DNA from: Synanceia verrucosa
Lineage: Eukaryota > Chordata > Actinopteri > Perciformes > Synanceiidae
Direction: 5' to 3'
Length of the DNA: 64,000 bases
Assembly (NCBI GenBank): GCA_029721515.1
Contig: CM056558.1
Location: 17,577,240 to 17,641,239, forward strand
In this document: one piece after another, positions 34,009-46,274 of the stretch
Position numbering within the stretch: the stretch's first letter is position 1
Layout: every line of letters begins with the position of its first letter
Position numbers and translations under genes: made by a program
Notes under the pieces: generated by a model
The model's database searches: none
What the model was told of the DNA's origin: nothing
The model's input: the letters and a program-made list of their open reading frames with translations, nothing else

Positions 34009-34636
34009 GCCCCTTTCACACTGCAAGAAAAAAATGTTACTCAATTTTGACTCGATTTAAATGACCCTCCAAGCAACCTCAAATGACCCTCCAAGCTTGG
34101 CTCCTTGGCTCAGCTCGCCTGCAGTGTGAGGCATCCTGCATCGACCCCCTAAATTACCTGATGACATTCTGATTTTGTCCCTGGGCAGCCTGTCAGGCTG
34201 TCACTGTGGAAGCTCCAGAGATCAGAGATGCAGAGCTGCTCACTCAGAACTCAAAACAGAGCAAAGTTTTGAGAGTCCACTCTCATAAGATCAGTCTTCC
34301 TGTTGATCTCCCACAGACCAATCTCTGAATGGCAGACTTTTTTTCCCCAATCAAACAAATCAGATGTGTAGCTACAATTTTTAATGGTAGCGCATACGAA
34401 AAATTTGCCCTAAGTCATACTCGGAGATTCCTATAGATCAGGGAATCCTGATGTGACACATGAAGAGGAAGAGATTCGGTGATAGAGTTCAGGCAGTGTG
34501 CGGGACAGTGATTTATGGCATTACCAGCATTTTGAAAGAGCGGGCGTTTGACTGGACACATCATCAAGGCGACGACAGGCATCACAGCTGTCATGGCAGG
34601 AGGTCAGACCCGTGACTACTGGCAGTGTGAAAGCAC
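34009..34636 (+). mobile_element. hAT-like non-autonomous element, about 630 bp
   Basis: The left end GCCCCTTTCACACTGC and the reverse complement of the right end GTGCTTTCACACTGCC are near-identical terminal inverted repeats. The interior has no transposase frame. A shorter relative lies at 21545-22057 in the same orientation. Termini of the CTTTCACACTGC type are common in fish non-autonomous DNA transposons; the hAT assignment is from memory and no clear target-site duplication was identified. Confidence 0.7.
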
Positions 34637-34639
34637 TCT

Positions 34640-37215
34640 AATGCCAAACCAAGGCCAAGTTACAAAATCCTAATTTCAGTGTTAAAGCAATAAACGAGTT
34701 CTCATCCCAACAAGTCACACTGGTGCAGCTTTGTCAAGCTCCTTTGTTTTTGGCATTACAATCACTATTGTTTGCATTATCTTAGGTTCAGACAACAACA
34801 CCCCTAAAGTTAGGTTTGTACAGTGACAGGTGATAAGACAAACAGCAACTGGCTGAAAGTCTTGTGTTTGTTGGACCCATCGGCTTCCCCTCCTTCCTGC
34901 ACTGTGTGCTAAACGGTAACGAATGCCAGCAGCTGTGACAGAGCCTCCTTATTTGATGCCTTGGGAATGAGAACAGACTAGAATAGCGGCTTGCAAATAC
35001 ATCCATTTTTGTTGGAAATGTTGGCCAGTGTCAAAAACATCTTGAGTTTCAGGGTTTCAAAATAAATGTTCTTTATAACCTGAATTAACAAACTAAATGA
35101 GCAGCAACAAAAAAAAACAAATGACACATGATTGCATTAGTGCATGCAAAAGTAAAGGATAACAAGCAGAAGGAGAAATTAGAGGGAAACAAACTAAAAT
35201 GGTAGGAGAGGAATGGGAATGTTATAACAAGCCCTTACAAGTTATATAGAACGAGAAACACTACTGGCCTGGGGGCTATTTTCAACTCCAGTACAGACCC
35301 AGTCGATGCATTACAGTGAAGCCTGTCATGAGTTCTCTGTGGTGGCCTGTGTGTCTCACTGAGGGGCTGTGTTGCATGTGCCATAAGGTAGCCTCAGTGC
35401 GGCAGTCTTGGAGAGAGCTCTGAGCTCCAGGCTTGCTACATTCCCTCTCTGTTCTGAAGGCCTGACAGTCCTATTAGGACTGAATGAGAAGGAATTTGCC
35501 TTACCTTGGCAAAAGATCTCTCATAGTCCCTGACAGCTATGGCAGCTAGTCATGGCAGCTTGCTGATGAGAACTTTGCAACCCTCTCCTACACCGCCTCC
35601 ACCACTGCCATCACCAGCCCTCCGCTGCTCCTCTTCAGTCCTTCATGTGGAGCACTTCAAATGGCAGAATCTTTTCTTTTTTTTATTTTGAGTAAAAGAA
35701 CAACAAAATGGAAATATAAAATACAAGTAACTCTTGCTGTGAGAGCAAAGAGAGAAGTGGATCCACCAAGGCAAAGCATGGAGCAGGCTGAGTGACAGGA
35801 AGAAGTTGAAGGCAAGCACAAGGCAATTTAGAAATTTATCAATCTCCCCCCTTGTGGAAACCCAAACTACACTCCTGGCATCTCATATTTTCTGGCTGAC
35901 ACGCTATGTAAAATTGATCAATACAAATGTGTCACCTCCAGTCGACAGGAGAGGAGAGATGGAACGACAGGTAACTCCATGCACAACAATCAGTGAAGCC
36001 TGCAAACAGTTATTGTTTGCCAGTTCTATTTTCAAGTGTTGCACTTTACTAGATTCAAAGGTTTTGTTGAAGACTTTGTGTCTCAGCCTTACATGGTGCT
36101 TTATATATTTAGAAAGTCAAGGAAAGTTAAGCTCACAGGAAGACACTGCTACGCCCTTAAGCTGTTTTTCCTATGGTACTTTAGCATACTAGCATACTTT
36201 TATGACAACGTCCTCTTGATGACTGCCCCCCCCAAAGAATCTTTTTTGCCACCAAAGACGCCAATGAGCAGCTGAGTCTGAGAGGTTACACCTCTCACAA
36301 TCACAGCTTCCAACATGAGAAGCAAGACAGTTGATGAATCACCACGAAGTAAAACACAAGAATGAGCTTGCCGAGCATGAATCAGTGGTGGCCATCTGGC
36401 AGTGATGAGCAAGCGCCCCCTTCCTCTCCTCAGCCTGTCGACTGGGACCAGTGGAGGCAGAAATCAGTCAGATGAAACTGATGCGGACATCAGGTGGAGG
36501 ATCCACTTACAGCTCGTCCCGCCTGAGCTCCCTTTGACTGCTGGTGCACTCCGATACGCTGTCTTGCCTCTGCAAGACAGTTCTATTTCTCCAACCTCCT
36601 AAAGGCGTTCAGCAGTGACTAAACACTCCCAAATGACCTTATCAATTGTTTTATTATTTCAGCTGTGGAGGGGGTGGTGGTCGACAAGGTGGCAGAAATG
36701 CATTTCCAGCTCAGAGATTTAGTGAGAATCCCGCCCGCCCCACAGGGGTTTGGTGCTCGGTGATTATGCAAAACCTTTAGACACATCTCTGACTCAAAAG
36801 AAAGTGAACAAGAGATGCTTTGATCAAGCTGCTGAGACTACCTTGATTTCAAGGTCATTCTTTATATCTGTATTCTTCTTTTGTTCTTTATCATTCAAGG
36901 CTTGCAAGCACCACCTACACTGAATGAATTATCACAGTGTGCTCACGAGAAGGACAGAAAAATACAACACTGTGTACATGTGGATTTATTTGTGTCAAGT
37001 TATAAAACATCCAGAGCTCCATCAGATTGGGGTGTGTGAATAAATTGGGATGAAATAAAGAGACATGTTGTAAGCAAGACAGCTATCTAGCAGGTGTTGG
37101 ATTTATTTGCTCAATGTAACCTAATACAACGATGTATTATGTATTTGTATGAAAAGATAAGTTATTTTTTTGCCTTTGCATGTCCAATATTGTGTGTCAG
37201 TTTCTTCATGTTACA
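34640..37215. other. No gene seen; moderately GC-rich middle
   Basis: Bases 35250-35660 and 36200-36620 are more GC-rich than the surroundings but have no exon I can support. A perfect 8-bp inverted repeat with one-base centre (CAGTCCTATTAGGACTG) lies at 35466-35482. Open frames at 35806-36192 and 36402-36602 have no recognisable domain. Confidence 0.45.
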
Positions 37216-37216
37216 T

Positions 37217-37480
37217 GCATATCGTATTTAAAAATATCTTGGTTAGGTTTAGGCAAAAAAAGAAAAAAAAAATACTTAAGAAAGCATTGTGGTTAGGGTC
37301 ACATCACTATGGAAGTCAGGATACTTACGTACAGAAGTTACATGACAAATAAGTCAACCTCTGGTTTCAAATAACTATGAATATAGCATTACTTAAATAT
37401 GGTTACAAGACAGATAAATGATCTTTTACTTCTGGTTTACAGATGATTCTGTCTGGTTCACAATTACATGTACTACATTT
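37217..37480. mobile_element. Interspersed fish repeat, family not named
   Basis: It contains strings I recall from a common percomorph repeat: CTTGGTTAGGTTTAGGCAAA, GTGGTTAGGGTCAC, TACATGACAAATAAGTCAAC followed by CTCTGGTTTCA, and TTTTACTTCTGGTTTACAG. The limits are approximate. The recall is from memory and the repeat class is unknown to me. Confidence 0.4.
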
Positions 37481-38224
37481 GGTAAAAAAAAAAAAAAAAG
37501 TTCTAAAAGAAAACGCAGATAACTTCCAGATGCCGTGGTAGCGACGTGTCAATCAGTGTCGTTACAGCACCACCCACAGACTGGTTGTATATATTACAGT
37601 GTTTCAGTGGTTTCATGGGGACACAAATTTCCTGGGCACTGTGTTTACAGAAAACCTTTTCAAAAAGAAGCTTCCATGTGGACATAGCCTGACACACTTG
37701 ACAAAGCCTGTGCGGTCATTACATTTTGCTACGAATGCAAATATTAACTCAGTCCAGTACATCTCAAGGAGATTACGTAAGCATATGAGTTAGCTTTTTT
37801 CTATTCCTAACTTCAACAAAAGAAATAGTCACTGAAAGCTTTGCCTACACATTGACTAGTTTGCTTTAATTTATAATACACAAGTTAATGTTAGCATTGA
37901 AAATAAAAGTGATGTTATTAATTGAATTTACAATGAAAAACTAAATGTCTAGCACACGTGATTAAAAGACACTTTCAAAATATACCTTGTATGATTACAG
38001 CAGTAATTAAGTAAGTGTTGTTAGTTTTGTCATGAACAATATACAAGCAGTTAATGAGGTCTGTGTGGACTCTAAGTAAGCACAACATATGCTGAACACT
38101 CACATTCCACTGCAGCACAATGCTAATGTAATTACACTGCAATACAATCTGACAGTTCTGCCATCTTTGGTAACACTTTACAGTACAGCCCAGCAATAGT
38201 GGTGGTATTGTGGTGTGTGCTATT

Positions 38225-38244
38225 GAAGAAGAAGAAGAAGAAGA
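38225..38244. repeat. (GAA)n microsatellite inside the MITE
   Basis: About six GAA units in a row, ending at GAATTCC. Confidence 0.95.
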
Positions 38245-38276
38245 ATTCCTTTTTTAAACCCTCAGTGAGGGGAATT

Positions 38277-38365
38277 AGTTTTGCACTATGTTAGTACTTT
38301 TTACTGACATAGTTTTGCACTATGTTAGTACTTCTGCGGTGCACTATGTTAGTACTTTTGCGGTA
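38277..38365. repeat. Short minisatellite inside the MITE
   Basis: Three copies of GCACTATGTTAGTACTT (at about 38283, 38318 and 38341) spaced by 35 and 23 bases, the last two followed by CTGCGGT or TTGCGGT. They lie between the two inverted repeats of the element. Confidence 0.85.
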
Positions 38366-38479
38366 CGATAAATCACAAAGCAAGGACACATTTCAGTATC
38401 GATTAGCACCATTGTGGTGTGCACTGCAGTTGCACCACTGCAATTGTTGGGCTGTATTATAAAGTGTTAGCCCATCTTT

Positions 38480-39640
38480 TATTCCAGCATTATGGTATAG
38501 TTGCTGTCTGCACCTCATACAACCACTTAACGGCAACTGTAATCTCTTCGAAGTACAGACCATACATTTCCGATCTGACTGATAAATCTGTAATCCCAAC
38601 AGAAATTAGGCTTTCAATATATTTTACAACAGATGACTTTTTTAGGTTTTGGTCCCAAGTGATTCCATGTATCTGGAATTATGTACCCTTGATCAGAGGA
38701 CAACTGTCATAACTGGGAATGTCACATGCAACCATTTCACATGCATACCTTTTCTGCCAGGTAAAATTGACATCTTTGTCCTATCTCTGTAAAAGACAGC
38801 ACATGAAGATAAATTAATGAGACATCCATGTCCATTCCTTTCATCTGGAGTAATTGATGCTCGCTGCAAAGAAGTGAAAGGTTAGGGGAAGCTTGTTGCT
38901 GGTAAAAGTCTGCATCAAATATTAATGAAGAGGATGATTCATGGGATGGGATGATTCAATCTGTGTATTATTAATGATGACATTGGTAGAGTCAAACTGA
39001 GTGAAGGACACCGCCTGTGGACAGGGCACAAATTAGAAGCCTCAAGCAAGACATTTTAGGTTTTCTTTTTTATTTTGGAACAGTGCAGTCCAATTAGTTT
39101 GCTAATGTTGGCCTCCAGAAAAGCAGAAAATAAATGCGCACATTTGTGATGTTAAATATAAAGCCTTTAGCTGCTTCACAGAGCATGAATTCAAAGGAAC
39201 AGGTGGCAGTGAGAAAATCTGGGGGGGATTTTGTGGTTTATTTTGTTTTTTCAGACCTAATACCACAAATATTAGACAAAACCTGTGAGATTATGAAAAC
39301 AATGGTAGCTCGGAAAGGACCAGTATTAACTGGGTACTACCAAATATCATAGATTACAGGAATATAGGAAAATTAAAACTTAAGGATTTATCATTGCAGA
39401 CAACCTTCCCAAGCTTATCAAGACTAGTTTGTCATTTAATCAAAGTTAAAAAAAAAACAAAACAAACTTACAAGACCATTTCAATTTTTTTTTTTAATTT
39501 GTGTCATAATCCACAAAGACAAGACAGTGATCTTTCCAGTGTTGGTGAAAGTGAAACATGGAGAACACCATCATGTTAGTTTTGCAAAGCCCAGAAAAGT
39601 ATTTTATTTTTTCCATATTTCCATAGTCATCCGTAAATGA
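38480..39640. other. No gene seen
   Basis: AT-rich DNA; open frames at 38419-38712 and 39134-39352 have no recognisable motif. A-rich and T-rich runs occur near 39450-39500. Confidence 0.45.
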
Positions 39641-39868
39641 GATTAATCCATGTGTTTGTGTAAGTTTATGTATTGCAGTTTGCCCAAATTACCAAGATAC
39701 AAACAACGAACAAACATTTTTTTTTTTTTTTTCATGATGAAATAGTCTCTTCTTTCATTTGAGCTATTCAGTGTTTTAAGAGACATAGTACAAAATATTC
39801 TGTGGGTCTTGAAATATGACTCAAAATGAGTAAAAATGCTAGCACAAGGCACATTCTGTTTTTCAAAA
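39640..39868 (+). mobile_element. Copy 2 of the three-copy repeat
   Basis: From 39735 it repeats TCATGATGAAATAGTCTCTT then CTTTCATTTGAGCTATTCAG, AGAGACATAGTACAAAATAT and GGCACATTCTGTTTT almost base for base with 16515-16660, and more loosely with 46430-46580. All three are on the plus strand. This copy lacks the TTTCCAC left part. A SINE follows within about 15 bases. Confidence 0.6.
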
Positions 39869-39879
39869 TGGCTGGCAGT

Positions 39880-40290
39880 AAATTTAGCCCAGTCGGGAAA
39901 GTGGTTGTTACTGAACCCTATGGGTCATGTGTTTGATCCCCCACTCCTACTCCCTACATGTCTTTGTGTCCTTGAGCTAGACACTACCCCAGACTTGCTC
40001 CTCAGGCACTTTGTACAGCAGCCCACTGCTTCCTTAAGCCTTGTTCACACTACGACCCTCTGTTCTCTGGTCGGAGTCTTGGGGTGTTCACACTACATGA
40101 CTCTCCATCAGCAGACCTGGCCGACTGACCTACTTGACATTGCGCACAAACTGTTGCCGACCTGCTGATTGGACTAAAATCGTGCAGTGTGAACAAGGCA
40201 CTAAGGGATGGGTTAAATGCAAAGGACAGTTTTTATGTATGTACTTGAGTATATAGATGACAATAAAGGCTGCTTTGTTCAGTTCACTGT
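39880..40290 (+). mobile_element. tRNA-derived SINE split by a MITE
   Basis: A second copy of the family at 4.15 kb. The A box is TAGCCCAGTCGG (39885-39896, full match) and the B box is TGTTTGATCCC (39930-39940). The body has GTGTCCTTGAGCTAGACACT and CAGCCCACTGCTTCCTTAAG. The body then resumes after an inserted inverted-repeat element, at GGGATGGGTTAAATGCAAAG, and ends GACAATAAAGGCTGCTTTGT. Comparison with the unsplit copy makes the insertion obvious. Confidence 0.85.
40039..40198. mobile_element. 160-bp inverted-repeat MITE nested in the SINE
   Basis: The ends are CCTTGTTCACACTACGA and, as reverse complement of the right end, CCTTGTTCACACTGCACGA. Flanks TTAAG (40034-40038) and CTAAG (40201-40205) suggest a 3-5 bp target duplication such as TAAG, though CA separates the right repeat from it, so the exact right end is unclear. 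A 3-bp TAA duplication would fit Harbinger, but the superfamily is not settled. No coding capacity. Confidence 0.75.
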
Positions 40291-40884
40291 AGTAAATTTT
40301 GGCATGAGAGTATAGCACTGTGCTTTGAATGCCTGCCCACTGAGTTGCTTTATGGAATGAAAGAGTTTTTTTAAAAAAAAAAAAAAATAAGAAATGATTG
40401 GAGTGGTCTAATGGGAAATATGAACCGTCTGGCAATAAATGTATTGATGTTTACTGTGCAAAATAGCTTAAATATGAAGGTGGTAAAGTTTATCAATGAA
40501 AACTCACAGTTGGATAAATACACGGAAGGACACAGTGCTAGCTACGATGTGCAACTCCATTTGCTCACCGCTAATGTAATTAATTTCACAACCCAATGAC
40601 AGAGATATTGAGGTATGTCTGTTTAAAACCAATTCAATTATGCACCTAATCTAACAAGATGAAGGCGAAATCAATAGCAGTGTATTACTGTGAAGCAAGG
40701 ACAGCAGATATTTGCAATGCCTTACAGATTTGAAAATACAAAAACAAATCAGGTTTGGGTGTAATTTTTCTTTTTCTTTTTTACAAACTTAAATAAGCAG
40801 AATAACCAGTCCCACAAGAAACAAAAAATGCTGTTTGTTATTGTTGTATTGTAAAAAAATAAATACATGTCTATATTTAATTAA

Positions 40885-40955
40885 ATGTAATTGAATTACC
40901 TTGTGTATGAAATGCGCTATATAAATAAAGCTGCATTGCCTTGCCTTGCTTATAC
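40885..40955 (+). mobile_element. Retroelement 3' tail ending in TTGCC repeats
   Basis: GTATGAAATGCGCTATATAA followed by ATAAAGCTGCA and TTGCCTTGCCTTGC is the familiar fish retroelement end (GTGCTATATAAATAAACTTG then pentamer repeats). Only the tail is seen, so the family cannot be named. Confidence 0.6.
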
Positions 40956-43395
40956 TTGGCATATTGTGCAATAGGAATGTTTTAGTGATTTGCTGTGTGA
41001 TAGGTAATTGTTAGTTAAGGAAGATTATTTGTTCAATATATGATTTGTCTGAGAGAAAATACAAATAATTTGATCAATACATCATACTTTTTAAGACATG
41101 CTAGCCACAATGAAAATAAATGGTGCACCATGTTGGTCCAGATCTGTTAGCTTTGTCAGCCAAGCACATCACTGGCTTTCTACATGATAGTTATACTGTA
41201 AATACATGCAGCAGTTCTACCTCCGGAAATACATGGTGAAATCCAAGCTGAAGCAGTTGTTGATCCCTTTAAGAAGAGTGACAAGACAGCAGTCTACAAT
41301 GTTACAAAATGGTCAATTCAACCAACAATATATTGTCGATGAAACAATATTCTAACTTCAAAATATTAAGTTGATGGGCTCAGCAGATTAGTCATGCACA
41401 GACAGACACACTCATACATGACCATAACAACTACATAATTTCCTGGTAGAAATAATAACGATTGGATGGATTGCCATGAACTTAAATACATTCATTTACC
41501 TCTCCCTCAGGGCAGACTCCCTCCCCTGACTTTTCCTCTGGTGCCACTGACAGGTCGCTTTGGTAAGCATTTTAATGTAAACAAAGTACTATTATTTCTT
41601 TCTTCATTCAGGTATGAGTGAGTAAAATTTACCCCAAAGATTGCATTTCTATGTTTTCAGTATTTATTGGAGCAGGCACGCTCTGATTCGACTAACTCTA
41701 ATGTTATTTTCACTCCTATTCATTCTGGCAGTCTGCCACAATTCAGGTGACTTTCATTCATCAAAGGGCTGTCTGCACTGGCTGCACAAGTTGAGGAATA
41801 AGTCCTTTTTGTGACCCAAATATTATAACAGCAGGTAGCATTGCAGCATTTTATTACACTACAACCAACTGGCCAACTGGTTTCTTTGCAGTGATTTTAT
41901 GATGAGGAGGAATTCCCGTGTTACCAACATGAGAGTATGTAGGCTCCTGAAAACACACCACTAGGTTCTTGTAAACTGATCTATAAAATGGACGATTTAT
42001 TCAGTTGTTTGCATGCTTCACATCCACATAAGGCTTGACATGTAAATGGAGAATGCATTGATTTCCATCCCATGCTTGCTAATGATGAGGATAAAAGACA
42101 TTATTAGTATGAGGTGATGAAGTGTTTAGGTAAAAGCTATTTGTCGTCCCCTTTGAACTCTATCCCTAATCAATGCTTTCAATTTGTACGTCGGTAAAAG
42201 CTAACAGGTTTAATGCAAGGGCTCAACAAAATCTTACAGGGGTCACATTACACATGCAAGGTGTGTTAGATATCTCAAGTGCCCTGACTGGATGTTGTCC
42301 AAATATAATATTGTACCCCTGCAGCAATTATAGGGATCGCTGGAAGGGTGGTGACTGCAAGAAAATGAACTCTGGATCAATCTCAGCACTTATCAGGATA
42401 TAAGTGAGTCTGCTGAGGTTCAAGGAGACTTCAGGAATCTGTTTGGCACCTGACAAAGAGCAGCTTTGGCTGGGAGAGGATGACTGCCAACCTCACTTGA
42501 CTTTTCAGCCCATTTCAATTATGCAGCACCTTCTTTTATATGTACTTAAAATGTATTTTTTTTTTTTTTTTTTTTAACTTGCAGCACTTCATCAACAAAT
42601 TTTAATGGAATTATTCCTCACTGATTCTCCTTTTCTTTAAAGCCTTTAAGAAGCATCTTTTATCATCTTCTTCTTTTGTATTTTGTAGCACATACTGGTA
42701 TTCAGGTGCTATGATACAATCTGTTTTCAAAGTCAAAGAGTGATGAATATCTTCCATCTAATTCTACTCTGGGAAGCTCATATTCCCAGCACTGGTACCT
42801 GCCTTGCATTATGAATGGCAGAAGTCCTGCTTTGATCAGTTGCATCAGACAATAAACATTTAATATTTCATTCTAAAAGATGAATGCATTGGTTGGCATC
42901 AACACAGATTTTCAGTCGACTGAGATCAAATTTCCTCGGTATGTTTAATCATAACACTTATTATAGACCTGAGGGCATCCACTGTTGTTAAGAATCTCTT
43001 AACACACCTCTCCATCTAAATCAATACGGTACATTGTGATGTAAATTACCGTTTGGGCTTTAGGTTTTCAGCTGAGTGATTGAGAGTTCAGACAGTCTGA
43101 ATTATGTGCCAGGCCTTTCTAATGGTGGCTCATAATTTCACAGATCAATGAGCATTATCTATAGCAGTGAAAAAAGTTGAATTTGTAATGGGGCCAAACT
43201 CAATATTCCACTCCCATTGTTCAGCAAGGACACGGCCTTTTGAATCCCACTGTGCTGCCAAGTACCACCTTTGAAATACAGGATGTCTCAGTGTGTTGTA
43301 TTTTACACCACTTGTCTAATATTCTATCTGAGTTGAGATTTTGCTTTACCTCATTTCAGACAGGAGCCCTGGGCACGCTTTGCCTAAAAGGAAGG
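40956..43395. other. No gene seen
   Basis: AT-rich DNA with a poly-T run at about 42555-42575. No exon, RNA gene or transposon end was recognised. Confidence 0.5.
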
Positions 43396-43397
43396 TT

Positions 43398-43400
<3 letters not shown>

Positions 43401-43434
<34 letters not shown>
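43401..43434. repeat. (TG)n microsatellite
   Basis: Seventeen TG units, followed about 50 bases later by a GGGGAC-rich repeat that in fish often neighbours such runs. Confidence 0.97.
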
Positions 43435-43435
<1 letters not shown>

Positions 43436-43477
43436 ATATGGGTATTACCTACGTTATGGAGACATGAATTTGTTCAC

Positions 43478-43705
43478 ACAGTCATATTGTGGGGACTCAT
43501 GTTCCTTTTGGGGACAAAATGCATGTCCCCATAATGTTTTTAGGCTGAAGACTTGGATAAGATTTAATGTTAGTGTAAGGTTAAGGTTAGACTTTGGTTG
43601 GGGTTAGGATTATGTACTGGTTATGGTTAGGGTCAAGGGAAGTGTCTAGAAAATGAATGTGAGTCACTGTAAAGTTCCCACAAAGAGAGTAATACCAGTG
43701 TGTGT
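43478..43705 (+). mobile_element. GGGGAC-rich interspersed repeat, copy 1
   Basis: It opens with TTGTGGGGACTCATGTTCCT and TTTTGGGGACAAAATG, continues with a degenerate telomere-like stretch (TAAGGTTAAGGTTAG, GGGGTTAGGATT, ATGGTTAGGGTC; 43575-43636) and closes with AAGTTCCCACAAAGAGAGTA, an inverted counterpart of the opening. I recall it as an abundant teleost repeat, though its class is unknown to me. It is related to 55008-55110. Confidence 0.6.
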
Positions 43706-46270
43706 GTCAGTTAGTTTGTGTTCAATTTTTGGGGAACATGCACTTCATCCAAGGGTTAAATTGGGATTTAACACACTTTGGAACTTCTTTTGTTGTCACT
43801 GACACGTCTCATGGAACAAATGTACTGTGATCAATGCACGTTGCACCACATTTAGGAGGGCTAAGAGGGTCCTGGCATATTATTACCATAGGTTAAGTTT
43901 TTGTATGATTAAAATCTCTTTCCATCAGCCGTAGCATGCCAAAAATGAACTCGCTTTACATTACTATGTATGAAACTGCCTGAATTATTTGTGTATTAAT
44001 TAAATGTCCTTGAACACCATTCTGGATCTCAGTAATTACATCACTAAATGAAATGTAATTACTACCAAACCAAATAGTGGTCAAAACTTATGAGAAACCT
44101 GTACTACACTTTAAAAGTGTCATCTTGAAGAGGTTGATCTCTTCATACCAATAACACAAGTGAACACAATCCCATACACTATTTTGATGATGATTTATCA
44201 AAGTTTGTTTGCAATGTCCCAGATGGTGATAGAGTCACATTTAAAGCATTGAAGACACTGGTGTTACAGTGTAGAGTAGAAAGTCAAGGCAACAAGGCCA
44301 GTGATTGATTATGTCACAACCCTGCAATTATAATGTTAAGAGCTAAGTGGGATGGATACAAGTCACCTCTCATATGATGTGTAAACTCAGCATAATACTT
44401 TAACTAGCCGAAAAGATGGCAATATTAATCCCAGAATAATAAATGGTCTGGCACGAGACTCAAAGCAGATTTCTCTTCCTTTAAACAGAGTTTAAAGAGC
44501 ATGAAATTCAAACACAGGTAATGGAAGCCAGACTGTATAATTATACTCTTGTCTCATGCAGAGGTGCCTTCATTTCTCTCTTTGCTTCAGGCCATTTCCA
44601 ATCCAACACAAGCATCGAGAATAAGGAATAAAGCAGGGCTCTGCAGTGTGAATGCAATTTACAGATGGTGAGTGCATGCTTCCCAAAAGAATAAAAAGAC
44701 ATGAAAGTTTAAGCTATTATGATCTGCATAGATCAGATAAATAGAGTCCTGCTGGGGAGAAAGAGAAAAACATCTTTTTTTTTTCAAGATATTTTACAAG
44801 ACCTGCAGGGTAAGCATGCATAATCAAGGTCTAATTCAATTAATATGTTGTTTCAAAATATCTTGAACTAAAAAAGAAACAGCTATTTATTGGTAGTACT
44901 GTAGGTTGAATATAAAATGATGCAGCTCATTGAGCAGAAATCTAGAATGACTTAACTAAGACGAGGTGAAAACATTCATTGATTTGAGTCAGTGTTGGTA
45001 ATTCAGATTTATAGACATACTGGAACTAATAGTGGACCTTGAAAGAGCATCCATCACCAGTGGCATTGATGGCCTGAGAATGTGAGGCAGTTTTATGGAT
45101 GCCTTATGAGCAGGTTGTCTGAGCTTTTATTAAAGCTGCATTACTCAGGACGTCAAATAAAACTGGTCTGCATGTATTCACTTTCGAGTATTCCTCTTCT
45201 AAACCAGACCATAACAGTAATAATCCTTGGTTCACACACAAACACATATCCAATCACACCCAAGGCTGTGACCATTTGACGTACAATCGCTCTGTGAATT
45301 CTGTGTTAAATACCATAAGCCTTTCTGTTATCTTTCCTTCACATTCTGCCTTCCCCTGAAACAGTCCTTGTTAGCTACGGATCCCAAAGATGTCAGTGCA
45401 GTGAGAGCAGACGCTTCAAAGTGCCAAGTATTGTGGTGGATGTCTGCGAGACCCTGTTGGCTAGAAATTCCAACCCTGCGTTCACGCCCACGCTGTCTAG
45501 AAAAACAGCGACAGTAATTGCAGGGGGGCTATTGTGTTTCTTAGCAGCAGAAATAATTGTGTTTACAAATGGTTGGTGGAAATTTGAAACTTGAGAGATA
45601 CACAGGGTCAGATTGGAAATGGCAACTGCAGAATTTTGCTTTTGTTTCAAGGAGAATTGCCTTTAAACACCAAACATAATATGCGAAAACATTCTATTCT
45701 CTTCTGCTTACCAGTCAGAGAAAGTCTGATACAAACCAAATTTCAAAAACATCTGTGGGTTTATCGCTTACAAACAAATTACAGAAACAAGAAAGCAGTA
45801 GGTGAAAGTATCTGTGAAATTTAAAAACCTACAAAAGCACTACAGCATACATATGGCAACACTTTTGAGTGGAGGAAATGATACCAGTGAAAATTCATCA
45901 ACACGGCCAAATGGGAATTAAAGCTTCAAGCAAAGAGTGCAAATTTAATTTAAGATGAGCATGACAACTGGGTCTCAAGAGTGGGGCCCAACCGACATGG
46001 ACTTTTTGAGGCTGATGCCAATATCGATATTTAGAAGGAAAAAAACATCTGATAACAGCTTTGTTTCCCAGCACTTGCAACAACGATAAAAAATTGAAAG
46101 CATAACATTTATCCTGTTGTCTGACTATAATTTTATATTATATTATTATTTCACATATCGATTATAGTTTTATTTTAACTTTCAAGAACAAAGAAGTGTA
46201 CTAACTAACTAAATACTAAATAACGTGTAAAAAAGCAGTAACGCTCTGAAATAAATTGAAAATTTATTAA
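43706..46270. other. No gene seen
   Basis: AT-rich DNA. The minus-strand open frame at 45393-45650 overlaps a GC-richer patch (45410-45530) but has no recognisable domain or splice support. Confidence 0.45.
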
Positions 46271-46274
46271 AAAA

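Larger units (their letters stand above)
38169..38472. mobile_element. Terminal-inverted-repeat MITE, 304 bp, 7-bp TSD
   Basis: The left end GGTAACACTTTACAGTACAG (continuing CCCAGCAAT) and the reverse complement of the right end, GGCTAACACTTTATAATACA (continuing GCCCAACAAT), form inverted repeats of about 50 bp with several mismatches. The flanks are a perfect 7-bp direct repeat, CATCTTT, at 38162-38168 and 38473-38479. Inside are a GAA microsatellite and a short minisatellite, with no transposase. Long inverted repeats might suggest a Mutator-like relative, which usually makes 8-10 bp duplications, but a shorter duplication also fits other superfamilies. Confidence 0.8.

Noticed and set aside
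43575..43636. Telomere-like TTAGG-rich stretch as an interstitial telomere
   Set aside because: The units are irregular and sit inside a known-looking fish interspersed repeat, so a telomere fusion is not needed to explain them.
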